From: VXNF01 sp964291305
Lineage (GTDB): Bacteria; Actinomycetota; Acidimicrobiia; Acidimicrobiales; CATQHL01
Length of the DNA stretch: 64,000 bases
Direction of reading: 5' to 3'
Assembly (NCBI GenBank): GCA_964291305.2
Contig: OZ219783.1
Location: forward strand, 930,001-994,000
How positions within the stretch are numbered: the first letter of the stretch is position 1; each line of letters starts with the position of its first letter. Positions 1 to 8,269 of the stretch are shown here, in pieces. Under the pieces are notes generated by a model. That model was not told the DNA's origin and did no database searches. It was given only the letters and a program-made list of their open reading frames with translations. Both the position numbers and the translations under genes were made by a program.

Positions 1-2
1 TC

Positions 3-353
3 GGCGAGAGCCTGCAAGCCATGACCGGCAATTACCTAGTAGCGACCCCACACCGGGTCATATCCGGGGTTGAACGCTACGCCACCGGCCACTTCTACGG
101 CCCGTCACTGCAGGCGTCGCTAGAGCCACTGCCCCTAGATGAGCGCTTAGCCGAGGCAGTAGCCGCCAGTCCACGCCACGCCAAAGCCGGCTTCATGGCC
201 CCCCGAGAAGAGCTGCAGGCCGGGGTAGGCGACATGGCCAGCGACTACCGCCCCAGCACCTACGGCGAGCAACTCTGGAACTACTTCGCCCGTAGCTACC
301 CCGAGATAGTCGCCCATCACTACGGAGTGGCCCACGCGGGCGCACGGTCGTAG
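3..353 (+). CDS. 2-oxoglutarate/Fe(II)-dependent oxygenase, isopenicillin N synthase-like (C-terminal part)
   Basis: The reading frame is open from the left edge, so only the last ~116 residues are present and the true start lies outside the window. The stretch YLVATPHRVISG matches the end of the isopenicillin N synthase/gibberellin oxidase-like fold, where HRV precedes the strand carrying the Arg that binds 2-oxoglutarate. The following residues (RYATGHFYGPS, then an acidic and proline-rich tail) fit the family's C-terminus. The HxD iron ligands would lie upstream and cannot be checked. The gene ends 15 bp before the tRNA. Substrate unknown; family assignment is moderately sure, exact role is not. 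Confidence 0.65.
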   Translation, partial: GESLQAMTGNYLVATPHRVISGVERYATGHFYGPSLQASLEPLPLDERLAEAVAASPRHAKAGFMAPREELQAGVGDMASDYRPSTYGEQLWNYFARSYPEIVAHHYGVAHAGARS

Positions 354-368
354 AATCCTGAACCGCAA

Positions 369-442
369 GGACCGTTAGCTCAGCCTGGTAGAGCGCTCGC
401 TTCACACGCGAGAGGCCACTGGTTCAAGTCCAGTACGGTCCA
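369..442 (+). tRNA. tRNA-Val (anticodon CAC)
   Basis: A complete 74-nt cloverleaf can be folded by hand. The acceptor stem GGACCGT pairs with ACGGTCC and the discriminator is A442. The D stem is GCTC/GAGC. The anticodon stem CTCGC/GCGAG encloses loop TTCACAC, which puts CAC at positions 34-36. The variable loop has 5 nt and the T arm ACTGG-TTCAAGT-CCAGT carries the canonical TTC. CCA is not fully encoded. It sits at the left border of a lower-GC accessory block, a common position for integrated islands. I saw no second copy of the tRNA 3' end further right, so no attachment site is claimed. Confidence 0.95.
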
Positions 443-490
443 CTCCCAAGCAGCTCTGGTCGTTCCAGGGTCGAAGTGGTGGGGGCACAT

Positions 491-3400
491 ATGGATAGTG
501 GCGAAGATAAATCCGATGAGTTGATCAACCGAACTCTCGAAAAGCTGCAGGCGCGTTTGCTTCAGCTTGACCGCCGGAACAACCTCCTCTACTTCAAGCC
601 CGGGAAAAGTACCGTGAGAATCACTGGTGTTGCGCCCGACGAGTTGGTCAAACGCCTCCATAGGGCGCGGAGAGGGCTTAGATTCCAGCACGCGCCTCAG
701 CGCTCTACTCGCAGCAGCGGTTTTGCGCCGTCCAGGCCACAGCTGCCGCTCACTGCCGAGGAAACGGAAACAGCTGAGCCTGACGGTGAGTTCTCTGAAC
801 CGGTAGAAGTCGGCGACATCAGGGCGCGGAGAGGGCTTAGATTCCAGCACGCGCCTCAGCGCTCTACTCGCAGCAGCGGTTTTGCGCCGTCCAGGCCACA
901 GCTGCCGCTCACTGCCGAGGAAACGGAAACAGCTGAGCCTGACGGTGAGTTCTCTGAACCGGTAGAAGTCGGCGACATCCAAACCGATTGCGAGGTCGAT
1001 GACTTACAACGCAGACTTAGAAACCTGTGGCGAAGAGATCGAGAGTGGGAGGAGGAGCGAGGTCTCAACGTTCTCTTTCTAGCAGTCGGCTTTTTGGTCT
1101 GGAAAGACGCTGATGGAGAGCAAGTTCGATCGCCACTCGTGTTGATTCCATCTGACCTCGAGCGAGCGTCACCACACGAAGCTTTTCGGTTGCACCTCGA
1201 GTCCGACGACCCTGTAGTTAACTCCACCCTGCGACACCAGCTTTCCAGGATGGGTGTCGATCTACCGGAGCTAGATTTCGAGTCTGAAGAGGATTGTTGT
1301 ACACTCGAAAAATATTTTGCTTCAGTCTCTAAGCACATTGCCGGCTGGAATGACTGGTATGTGGATCCAGCAATAGTGCTTGGCACATTTTTGTACTCGA
1401 AGCTAGCGATGTACGAAGACTTCGAGCAGATGAAGATTTCAGGCCTTCAAAGCGAGTTGGCTCGATTGATCTTAGGTCAGAATCGAGGCGAAGATGTCAG
1501 CGAAAGGAGGGGAACGGGAATACCTAGAGATAAAGATCTTGTTGGAGGTCGCCTTGATGATTTGCTTGATATCCGTGAGCAGTTCACTGTTTTGGAGGCA
1601 GATTCTAGCCAGTTGAGAGCAATTGAGAAAGCTCGCAAACGCGACAGTCTTGTCATCCATGGGCCGCCAGGTACTGGTAAAAGCCAGACGATTACAAATT
1701 TAATAGCTACGATGCTTGCTGAGGGTAAGCATGTGCTATTTGTCAGTGAGAAGACGGCAGCTCTCGACGTTGTTAAAGGACGCCTTGAGGAATGTGGTCT
1801 GGGCGTATTTTGCTTGGATTTACACAGTGACAGGAGCCGCAAAGTCGAGGTCTACAAGCAAATTAGAAGAGCGTTAGAAGATGAGCAGGAAGCCAAGGTT
1901 AATAACAATATATTTGACCAGTTGGTTGGCGAGCGCAAAAATTTAAATAATTTAACCAGACTCCTACACGAGAAGCAGCCACCGCTAGGCCTCTCGGTAT
2001 TCGAAGTACAGGGAATCGTTGCACGCTACCGCGAGTACCCCTGGGTCGAAGATCTGGTTACGCCACCCTCTGAGCAGCTGTACCAGGACTGGTGTGAGAA
2101 GGTGGCCAGCGTTGCAAATCAAGTTGCTCGCTGGCCAGATCAGTTCCACCAGCATTTTTCGAGCCCGTTTAGATCATTGCGAACCCCCGAGAGTGTGTTC
2201 CGGATTTCCGATCTGATTCGCGATAATATGGAACGCACCATTTTTGCCGTCCAAAAATTACGTGAGAGTGCAGACCTTCATACGCAGTGGCTTGGCTTGC
2301 CTGCGGTCGAGTCAGTTCAAGACGCACGTGGCGCCTTGAAACTGCTGGAACTGCTTGCCGACGCTCCTGGGATTCCAGTCGCTTGGTTAGACCGTGCCGA
2401 ATTTTCCATGTTGGAAGATTGCTGGCGCCGCCAGGAGAAGCGGCAGCGTGAAGGGCTAGCTCTCGAAGAAAAGCTCGATGAAGTATTTGGAAACCGATGG
2501 CAGTCAATTGACTGTAAGTTTGTGCAGGACGCGATCAAACTCCAGTCGGCAGAGCGCGAAAGCCTAGAAGAGGTCGCCGGACCGGACTGGGGCCAAACTC
2601 TCGTTGCTAATCCGACCGATTTCTCCGAACGGGTGGACGTGTTGGAAGATGCTCTCGGACAACTCAGCTTACGAGCGGCAGAACTTGTTGAGATGTTAGG
2701 GGAAATGTCGCTTGAAACGTTTGAGCAAATTCAAAGGGCGGTAGAGCTTGGAGATCGCTTACTGGCACTCGCTCCCGTCCCAGCATTCTGGCTAAATCCG
2801 TCTGACCTCGCCAAGTCGCAGCGCGAGTACGCCCAGGCCCGTTTGCTCGATGACTCTCTCCGAGGTCACGAAGAAAAATTGTTCGCGGACTTCTCGGATG
2901 AGTTTGTTGGGCTCGTGGACGAGTCAATGCGGACTCGTTATCAAAAGGACTATCAGAATCTCTGGCGCCGGTCAATTAGCCGATCTTACCGCCGCGACCA
3001 AAGACTTGTGACAGGTCAACTCAAGAAATATCGCAAACTCTCGCTTGCTGAAACTCTGCGAGCTGTAGAACTAGCCTTAGAAGTAAGAAGCAGTCATGAG
3101 CGCTGGAGCGAGATTGAGACTGATCTTCAAAAGGGGCTAGGTGAAAGATATCAAGGGCGTGCAACCGATTGGGAACGCGTAGACCTAGATATCGAAGAAC
3201 TACGCAGATTGATTAGTGAATGGCGAGGGAGATCGTCGGCCCAAAGAGATATTCTTACCAGTGTCGACGGACACCCTCTAGCAATGGCTGTTGACGCCCT
3301 CCGCAAGGCTCTCTCAAATTACTGGGAGGCCTTAGAGAAACTCGCAAGAGACAAATCCGGTGCTGCGATGGGCCTGATCGCTACCGCGAAGAAAGTGCGA

Positions 3401-6301
3401 AATGGAGCAACAGCTTTACGCCGTATTAAGAGAGACACTGCGGATCTTATAGATAATTTATTGCACCCTGTGACTGACTTCGACGAACTGACTGGGATTG
3501 TTGAGTGGGCTGTTCACCTCGCTGAATTGCGCGAAGATGCTAAAAGTTCCAGCCCTACGCTTGCCGACAAATATGGGACTTTCTTCACAGGGTGGGAGAC
3601 TGACTGGTCGGTTGTTGCTAGAGCACTAGACTGGACAAAACAATTTACTAACTTCGCTGAAGGTTTGATGAACGAATCTCTCTGCTATCATGCTACTAAG
3701 CCGGAGCAATCTGCTGACTACGCGTCCCGTTTGACAGATCTCGAATCGGCCATTGGTGATTATGAGTCGTCGCTTCTCGCTCTCAATGAGCGATTCGAAA
3801 TATCTGCTACAGACTGGGAATCCTGGGAAGATGCGCCTCTAGCTGGACTCGAACGCTGGGCTATCGAACTCAAAGAACGGGCCGATGAGGCTCCCTCACA
3901 TTTGGATTACCGAAAAGCAACCCAGGATTTCGACGAGTTTTTGGGTATGGGATCTGTCGTTGCGGTGCGTAACCACACTGATCTTGCAGAAGAAGTCCCT
4001 GCAATAGTTAAGCGTCGTATATTTGAAACCTGGCTGGAGCAGGTGTACGCAACCAAGCCAGAGTTACGCGTTTTCACTCGAGTGAATCAAGAGGCAACTC
4101 GGGAGCAATTTCGTCAGCTTGACAAAGAGTTGCCTTTTGTCGCGCGCCAGCGTGTGCGCGAGCAGGTCTTCAGGGGCTACCCAGACGGGCAAAATGTGAA
4201 GGCAGGACAGCTGGGAATACTTAACGGAGAACTGTCTAAGAAACGACGCCAGTTATCGGTGCGCCGATTAATCTCGAGAATCCCGGATGTGCTACAGGCA
4301 ATTAAGCCGTGCTTCCTGATGAGCCCACTTGCCGTAAGCCAGTATCTGTCAGCGAATCAGCAGGGTGAGCGACCTCTCAAATTTGATGTGGTGATCTTCG
4401 ATGAAGCTTCACAGGTGCTGCCTGAGCACGCTTTGCCGGCCATTGAGGCTGCCCAACATGTAATCGTTGTCGGTGACCAGCACCAACTTCCTCCGTCGAC
4501 CTTCTTTCAGCAGGGCTTCAGCGAAGATGAGGACAACGATGATGATGAACAGGATCCCGACAAAATTGAAGGTCGCGAGTCCATCCTCGATGTCATGGTC
4601 GGGCTCGGCAATTCAGAAGTTGCCCAGAGTTATTTGTCGGTGCACTACAGGAGTCGCAGCGAAAGCCTTATTCGCTTCTCGAATCACGCGTTCTACGAGA
4701 ATCGCCTATTGACCTTCCCAGGACCCGACTCCGGGTTTGATTACTTGCGCTCCGTGTATTTGCCCGAGGCTATCTATGACGCGGGCGGAAGCCGCGATAA
4801 TCGAGTCGAAGCCGAGCGAGTGACCGAAATAGTGTTAGAGTTGATGGATGAGTTGCCCGACGGTGAGAGTGTTGGTGTCGTGGCTCTCTCGATCGCGCAG
4901 GCCGATCTAATTGAGAATCTAATTGAACAGAAACGTCTCACCCGATCTGATCTGGACGAACGGTTCAGAGAGGATTCAGCAGAGCGATTTTTCGTGAAAA
5001 ACTTGGAGAATGTTCAGGGCGATGAGCGTGATCACATGATCCTCTCTGTTGGCTACGGGCCCACCCGGGCAGGCGCTGTGCCGAATAGATTCGGTCCGAT
5101 CAATCGAGAGGGTGGCGAGCGGCGGTTAAATGTTGCCGTAACGCGGGCTCGCAAGTCGATGACCGTCGTTCACTCTTTGCGCCCCGAGGACATCACCTCG
5201 GAAGCTCCAGGCGCCCGGCAGTTGCGTCGCTATCTAAAGTATGTACAAAATCCTTACACCTCATTCGATGCAGAGGTAACAGGCACCGGCGAACCGGAAA
5301 GTCCATTCGAGGAAGCTGTCCTAGCCGAACTGCGCAAACGCGGCCACATCGTAGAGTCACAGGTGGGTGTATCCGGTTACCGCATTGACCTTGCCATAAA
5401 ATCCAAAGACGGTGAGCGGTTCGACTTGGGGATCGAGTGCGACGGCGCTATGTACCATTCATCGCCTGCTGCTCGTGACCGCGATTGGCATCGACAGCAG
5501 ATACTCGAAAATCTCGGATGGCGTATTCACCGTGTGTGGTCGACGTCATGGATCAAGGACCCTCAAAGCGAGATCAAAGCCATCGAAGACGCCCTAGAAC
5601 TGGCGCGAGCAACTACTGCTTCCGAACTGCCGTTGGTGCCGGATAGCAAACCGTCTGCTGTCCAGCCTACCGTGAGTTCGCCTGTAGATATCGATAGCCC
5701 GTCGAAGTTTCGGGAGACGGGTTCAGTAGCGGAAGGGTCAAAGCAGTTCTTTGAAGAGTATCGACATTACACTGGAGAATTGATCGGCGGTGAACCGCTA
5801 ATGATTCCCACGAAGTTGCTAGCTAGGCAGATAGAAGAAATCGTGGAACTTGAATATCCAGTCCACATCGATGTTATCGAAGATCGTCTACGCCCTGTGT
5901 TAGGTGTAAGACGGATTGGTTCCCAAATCGGTCAGCACATAGACTATGCAGTAAGGAAAGCGACCTCAGACAGTGCGATACGCCGTGATGGGCGCTTCCT
6001 CTGGCTCGCAGGCGGACGAGAGACGATGGTGTGCCCGCGCTACAACCCGGAACGCACTATTGAGCAAGTAGCAGATGCTGAACTTGATGCCGGCATTCTG
6101 TTAGTTGCCGAAAAGACCTTCGGTGCGCCGGAAGTCGAGATCGTTCGCGAAACTGCGCGACAGTTCGGTTGGCGAAGGGTAGGGAAAAATATCGAAGCGA
6201 CGATCAGTCAGCGGATCAGAAGCCTCCTTGAGAACGGACGGTTAGTCCTACGTGGCGAAATGCTGATCAGAGAAAAGCTCGAATCTGATAAGCAGAAATG
6301 A
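491..6301 (+). CDS. Giant DUF4011-SF1 helicase-Vsr-like nuclease-DUF3320 protein (possible phage-defence effector)
   Basis: About 1,936 residues. Order seen (numbered from GTG 476): DUF4011-type N-terminus (LDRRNNLLYF near 32-41); a linker with two exact 53-residue copies (63-168); Walker A GPPGTGKS near 396; a ~900-residue charged, probably coiled-coil insertion; Walker B FDEAS near 1307 and VVGDQHQLPP; motif V ENVQGDERD near 1510; motif VI NVAVTRARKS near 1553; then a PD-(D/E)xK/Vsr-like nuclease with RIDLAI and GIECDGAMYH (~1610-1705); and a DUF3320-like tail. This combination recurs in defence islands (called Hhe in one survey, from memory). ATG 491 is preferred over GTG 476 because GGTGG lies 8 nt upstream. 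It follows tRNA-Val directly and uses more A/T than the flanking genes. A helicase-nuclease acting on foreign DNA is inferred. Confidence 0.85.
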   Translation: MDSGEDKSDELINRTLEKLQARLLQLDRRNNLLYFKPGKSTVRITGVAPDELVKRLHRARRGLRFQHAPQRSTRSSGFAPSRPQLPLTAEETETAEPDGEFSEPVEVGDIRARRGLRFQHAPQRSTRSSGFAPSRPQLPLTAEETETAEPDGEFSEPVEVGDIQTDCEVDDLQRRLRNLWRRDREWEEERGLNVLFLAVGFLVWKDADGEQVRSPLVLIPSDLERASPHEAFRLHLESDDPVVNSTLRHQLSRMGVDLPELDFESEEDCCTLEKYFASVSKHIAGWNDWYVDPAIVLGTFLYSKLAMYEDFEQMKISGLQSELARLILGQNRGEDVSERRGTGIPRDKDLVGGRLDDLLDIREQFTVLEADSSQLRAIEKARKRDSLVIHGPPGTGKSQTITNLIATMLAEGKHVLFVSEKTAALDVVKGRLEECGLGVFCLDLHSDRSRKVEVYKQIRRALEDEQEAKVNNNIFDQLVGERKNLNNLTRLLHEKQPPLGLSVFEVQGIVARYREYPWVEDLVTPPSEQLYQDWCEKVASVANQVARWPDQFHQHFSSPFRSLRTPESVFRISDLIRDNMERTIFAVQKLRESADLHTQWLGLPAVESVQDARGALKLLELLADAPGIPVAWLDRAEFSMLEDCWRRQEKRQREGLALEEKLDEVFGNRWQSIDCKFVQDAIKLQSAERESLEEVAGPDWGQTLVANPTDFSERVDVLEDALGQLSLRAAELVEMLGEMSLETFEQIQRAVELGDRLLALAPVPAFWLNPSDLAKSQREYAQARLLDDSLRGHEEKLFADFSDEFVGLVDESMRTRYQKDYQNLWRRSISRSYRRDQRLVTGQLKKYRKLSLAETLRAVELALEVRSSHERWSEIETDLQKGLGERYQGRATDWERVDLDIEELRRLISEWRGRSSAQRDILTSVDGHPLAMAVDALRKALSNYWEALEKLARDKSGAAMGLIATAKKVRNGATALRRIKRDTADLIDNLLHPVTDFDELTGIVEWAVHLAELREDAKSSSPTLADKYGTFFTGWETDWSVVARALDWTKQFTNFAEGLMNESLCYHATKPEQSADYASRLTDLESAIGDYESSLLALNERFEISATDWESWEDAPLAGLERWAIELKERADEAPSHLDYRKATQDFDEFLGMGSVVAVRNHTDLAEEVPAIVKRRIFETWLEQVYATKPELRVFTRVNQEATREQFRQLDKELPFVARQRVREQVFRGYPDGQNVKAGQLGILNGELSKKRRQLSVRRLISRIPDVLQAIKPCFLMSPLAVSQYLSANQQGERPLKFDVVIFDEASQVLPEHALPAIEAAQHVIVVGDQHQLPPSTFFQQGFSEDEDNDDDEQDPDKIEGRESILDVMVGLGNSEVAQSYLSVHYRSRSESLIRFSNHAFYENRLLTFPGPDSGFDYLRSVYLPEAIYDAGGSRDNRVEAERVTEIVLELMDELPDGESVGVVALSIAQADLIENLIEQKRLTRSDLDERFREDSAERFFVKNLENVQGDERDHMILSVGYGPTRAGAVPNRFGPINREGGERRLNVAVTRARKSMTVVHSLRPEDITSEAPGARQLRRYLKYVQNPYTSFDAEVTGTGEPESPFEEAVLAELRKRGHIVESQVGVSGYRIDLAIKSKDGERFDLGIECDGAMYHSSPAARDRDWHRQQILENLGWRIHRVWSTSWIKDPQSEIKAIEDALELARATTASELPLVPDSKPSAVQPTVSSPVDIDSPSKFRETGSVAEGSKQFFEEYRHYTGELIGGEPLMIPTKLLARQIEEIVELEYPVHIDVIEDRLRPVLGVRRIGSQIGQHIDYAVRKATSDSAIRRDGRFLWLAGGRETMVCPRYNPERTIEQVADAELDAGILLVAEKTFGAPEVEIVRETARQFGWRRVGKNIEATISQRIRSLLENGRLVLRGEMLIREKLESDKQK
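662..979 (+). repeat. Exact 159-bp tandem duplication, in frame
   Basis: Positions 662-820 and 821-979 are base-for-base identical by direct comparison. The unit is 53 codons, beginning RARRGLRFQH and ending VEVGDI, so the helicase frame stays open. The base before copy 1 (T661) differs from that before copy 2 (C820), and the sequence after copy 2 (CAAACC) differs from the start of the unit, so the borders are sharp. Lack of any substitution means either a very recent duplication or an assembly artefact. It lies in a proline/serine/acidic linker rather than in a catalytic motif. Confidence 0.97.
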
Positions 6302-6354
6302 CATGTGGAGCTTCTAATAGTTTGGTCATCGGGTTTGGTGATGTCTGGGTTGTT

Positions 6355-7779
6355 TCAGCACCGCATCGGCCACTCGATGGTGCTGCGAGTAGTGACTGTC
6401 GTAGGACCGTCCGTGCAGGCGACTTGATTGCTGCTGTGCCACCTGCGCACTTGCTGCTGCGCCACCCTCATCTCGATACCGTCTGTGCAGGCGGTCCAGG
6501 CGCTGCCGAGTGTTGGCGAAACATTGCTGTGCTGGTCTGGCTGTTGGAGGGTGTATTTGCCGTCGGGGTCCCGGACCACCTTGAAGCCTCTGGTGTGGAC
6601 GAGGTGGTGGTGGCAGTGGCTGCAGAGTAGGCAGAGGTTGTCTAGGTCGGTTTTGCCTCCGTGCTCCCAGTGCACGATGTGGTGGGCTTGGCACCAGTTA
6701 GCCGAAGCGCCGCATCCGATGCAGCCTTTGTCGCGGGCGGTGAGTACGGCCCGTTGGCGGCTAGAGGCGTGGCGTTTACCCCGGCCGAGCCACAGCGGCT
6801 CGCTCTTGCGCCTGAAAACGGCGGGCAGGATGTTGGCGTCGCACGCCAATCGGAGGACTTCCTCGGTCGTTAGTGGAGTGCCATCGGCTAGGCGGGCATC
6901 GCGCAGTTGGCCGGCGATGGTGTCGTAGTCGGCGATCACCAACAGATCAACGCCCTGGGCTGTGCCTTTGATCTTGCCAGCCCCGTCACCACCGCTGATT
7001 ATGAGCTGTTCGAGCGCGTCGGCCATGCGCTGCCCCGACGAGAGCCGGTTCTTGGCATCTTCAGCGTGGAAGAGCCGGTTCGCGGTTGCGGTGAGGGCTG
7101 TTTCTATGCGACTACCCGCCACCGGATCGAGCCGACCCAGTAGGGAGAACATCCCGTCGGGTTCTTGTTTTATGTTGAGGTAGCGCTGTTCGCGCTGGCG
7201 CTTACGCCGCTCTGGCAGATCGTCCCGGGTCTGTTCGTTCATGTAGTCGCGGACGGTGCGGCTGAACTGGTCTTCAGACTCCTGCCCGGCAGCTTCCAAC
7301 AGCTTGGCCTCGTCGCTAGGATCACCAGGCGGGGCTTGTTCTACGGCTTCGGCGATCATCTTGGCCTGCTTCGGAGTGATCGAACCGGAGCGCAAAGCAT
7401 CAGCGGTACCCGGCGCCCGACCAAGCCGCTCAGCCAACTTCACGTCTTGTTTGGCGCGGCCGCGTGATTGCTTCAAGCTGTCACGCAGCAGATCGGCTGC
7501 GTGCCCCTCACCCCGCCGCCGGGCCAGCTCGCCCACCATCTCGGCTTTCACCGCAGTCAGGCGAGACTCGCACTTGCCCACCAGGGTTAGCCCGGCTTCC
7601 AGCTCCCGATCAGCTAAATCGCGCACTGCCAGTTCAGAGGCAAGCAAGGCCACCAGGCCGTCAACATCGAACCCGGTGCCACGGCCGACCAAGCTGGCAG
7701 CACTCCTAGCAGCCCCGGCATCAGCCGAGCCAACAGCAGCGCCGACGGCCGGTTCGCCGAAAAGAGTCGCAATCGTCAT
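6355..7779 (-). CDS. DUF222 / HNH endonuclease domain protein (13E12-type)
   Basis: 474 residues on the minus strand. The N-terminal two thirds is helical DUF222-like sequence (SRLTAVKAEMVGELARRRGEG, then a long Arg/Lys-rich helix region). The C-terminal third has an HNH module: CIGCGASANWCQAHHIVHW, then GGKTDLDNLCLLCSHCHHH, which supplies the CxxC zinc pairs, the HH of the beta-beta-alpha metal finger and the closing H. A strong SD (GAGGGGGTG) lies just before ATG 7779. These genes are numerous in actinobacteria, often linked to mobile DNA; their role is largely unknown. It is convergent with the giant helicase (53 bp apart) and divergent from the helicase array. Intact, no frameshift seen. 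Confidence 0.88.
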   Translation of the reverse strand: MTIATLFGEPAVGAAVGSADAGAARSAASLVGRGTGFDVDGLVALLASELAVRDLADRELEAGLTLVGKCESRLTAVKAEMVGELARRRGEGHAADLLRDSLKQSRGRAKQDVKLAERLGRAPGTADALRSGSITPKQAKMIAEAVEQAPPGDPSDEAKLLEAAGQESEDQFSRTVRDYMNEQTRDDLPERRKRQREQRYLNIKQEPDGMFSLLGRLDPVAGSRIETALTATANRLFHAEDAKNRLSSGQRMADALEQLIISGGDGAGKIKGTAQGVDLLVIADYDTIAGQLRDARLADGTPLTTEEVLRLACDANILPAVFRRKSEPLWLGRGKRHASSRQRAVLTARDKGCIGCGASANWCQAHHIVHWEHGGKTDLDNLCLLCSHCHHHLVHTRGFKVVRDPDGKYTLQQPDQHSNVSPTLGSAWTACTDGIEMRVAQQQVRRWHSSNQVACTDGPTTVTTRSTIEWPMRC

Positions 7780-8059
7780 AATTCACCCCCTCAACATCAG
7801 TGTGTGCCGTTGTCTTTCGTCGGCAGAGCCGACAAACCGGCTAGGTAAGCCAATCCCGCAGGAGCAGTCTCAAGCGACCGGTACTAGAAAGTCTAAGGCT
7901 TCAGAACAGAATACACAACTTATGTTCGTGGCTAGTAAGAAAAAAATCTAAAGCTAACTGGATGCAGCAGAGATATGTGGCAAAAGACAAGCACTTTCCG
8001 CCTCGATCCCACGACTCGTCTGCGAGGAATAGCCATCTCGACCCCCAGACGCGTTCAGA

Positions 8060-8075
8060 CCCCGCCGAAGCGGGG
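8060..8075. other. Perfect 6-bp hairpin with CGAA loop
   Basis: CCCCGC pairs with GCGGGG around a CGAA tetraloop. It is followed by CCTGTTCT, not a T-run, so it is not a typical intrinsic terminator. It lies 195 bp before helicase copy 1 at the left edge of the duplicated leader. A structured leader RNA or a recombination-prone hairpin at the duplication border are both possible. Confidence 0.5.
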
Positions 8076-8207
8076 CCTGTTCTGCGAAGCCGGCAGAGGA
8101 GCCAACTCCAAAGGAGCAGGCTCGCGGCACCGAATATCGTCGGTCCTCTCCGCTAAGTCCAATCATGATCACATCCGAGAGCGAAGTATCCTGCCCGTTA
8201 GCAGCAC

Positions 8208-8236
8208 TTGAGTATCCGCAAAGGTTCTGCGATTAT
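8208..8236 (+). promoter_or_regulatory. Promoter-like element of helicase copy 1 (TTGAGT-N17-GATTAT)
   Basis: TTGAGT at 8208-8213 and GATTAT at 8231-8236 are separated by exactly 17 nt and lie 33 nt before the start codon. The same two hexamers with the same spacing stand before intact copy 3 (11967-11995). The truncated copy 2 keeps TTGAGT but reads GAGTCT at the -10 place. Conservation of just these positions among otherwise diverged leaders supports a sigma-70-type promoter. Confidence 0.6.
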
Positions 8237-8269
8237 TCTTGGCCAGTGCGTTGGTCTGAGGGTTAGAAT

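Larger units (their letters stand above)
7780..8269. other. 490-bp gap between divergent genes: leader of the helicase array
   Basis: No convincing gene here. The left part contains the HNH gene's SD and an A/T-rich stretch (7900-7960) suitable for its promoter. A perfect hairpin (CCCCGC-CGAA-GCGGGG, 8060-8075) follows. From about 8075 the sequence (CCTGTTCTGC, then GAGCAGGCTCGCGGCACC at 8114-8131) reappears before the second helicase copy at 10845-10899, so this is the original leader of the array. The promoter-like element at 8208-8236 is listed separately. Confidence 0.7.

Noticed and set aside
369..442. Attachment site at the tRNA-Val 3' end for an integrated element
   Set aside because: No second copy of the tRNA end and no integrase in the island were seen by eye; xerC at the far right fits the housekeeping gene.
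380..982. 200-codon minus-strand ORF with a repeated sequence
   Set aside because: Shadow of the giant helicase; its internal repeat is simply the 159-bp duplication read in reverse.
6428..7467. Several plus-strand ORFs over the HNH gene
   Set aside because: All are antisense shadows; the HNH/DUF222 protein on the minus strand has clear motifs and SD.
8060..8075. Rho-independent terminator
   Set aside because: The hairpin is perfect but is followed by CCTGTTCT, not a T-run, and no gene ends just upstream.
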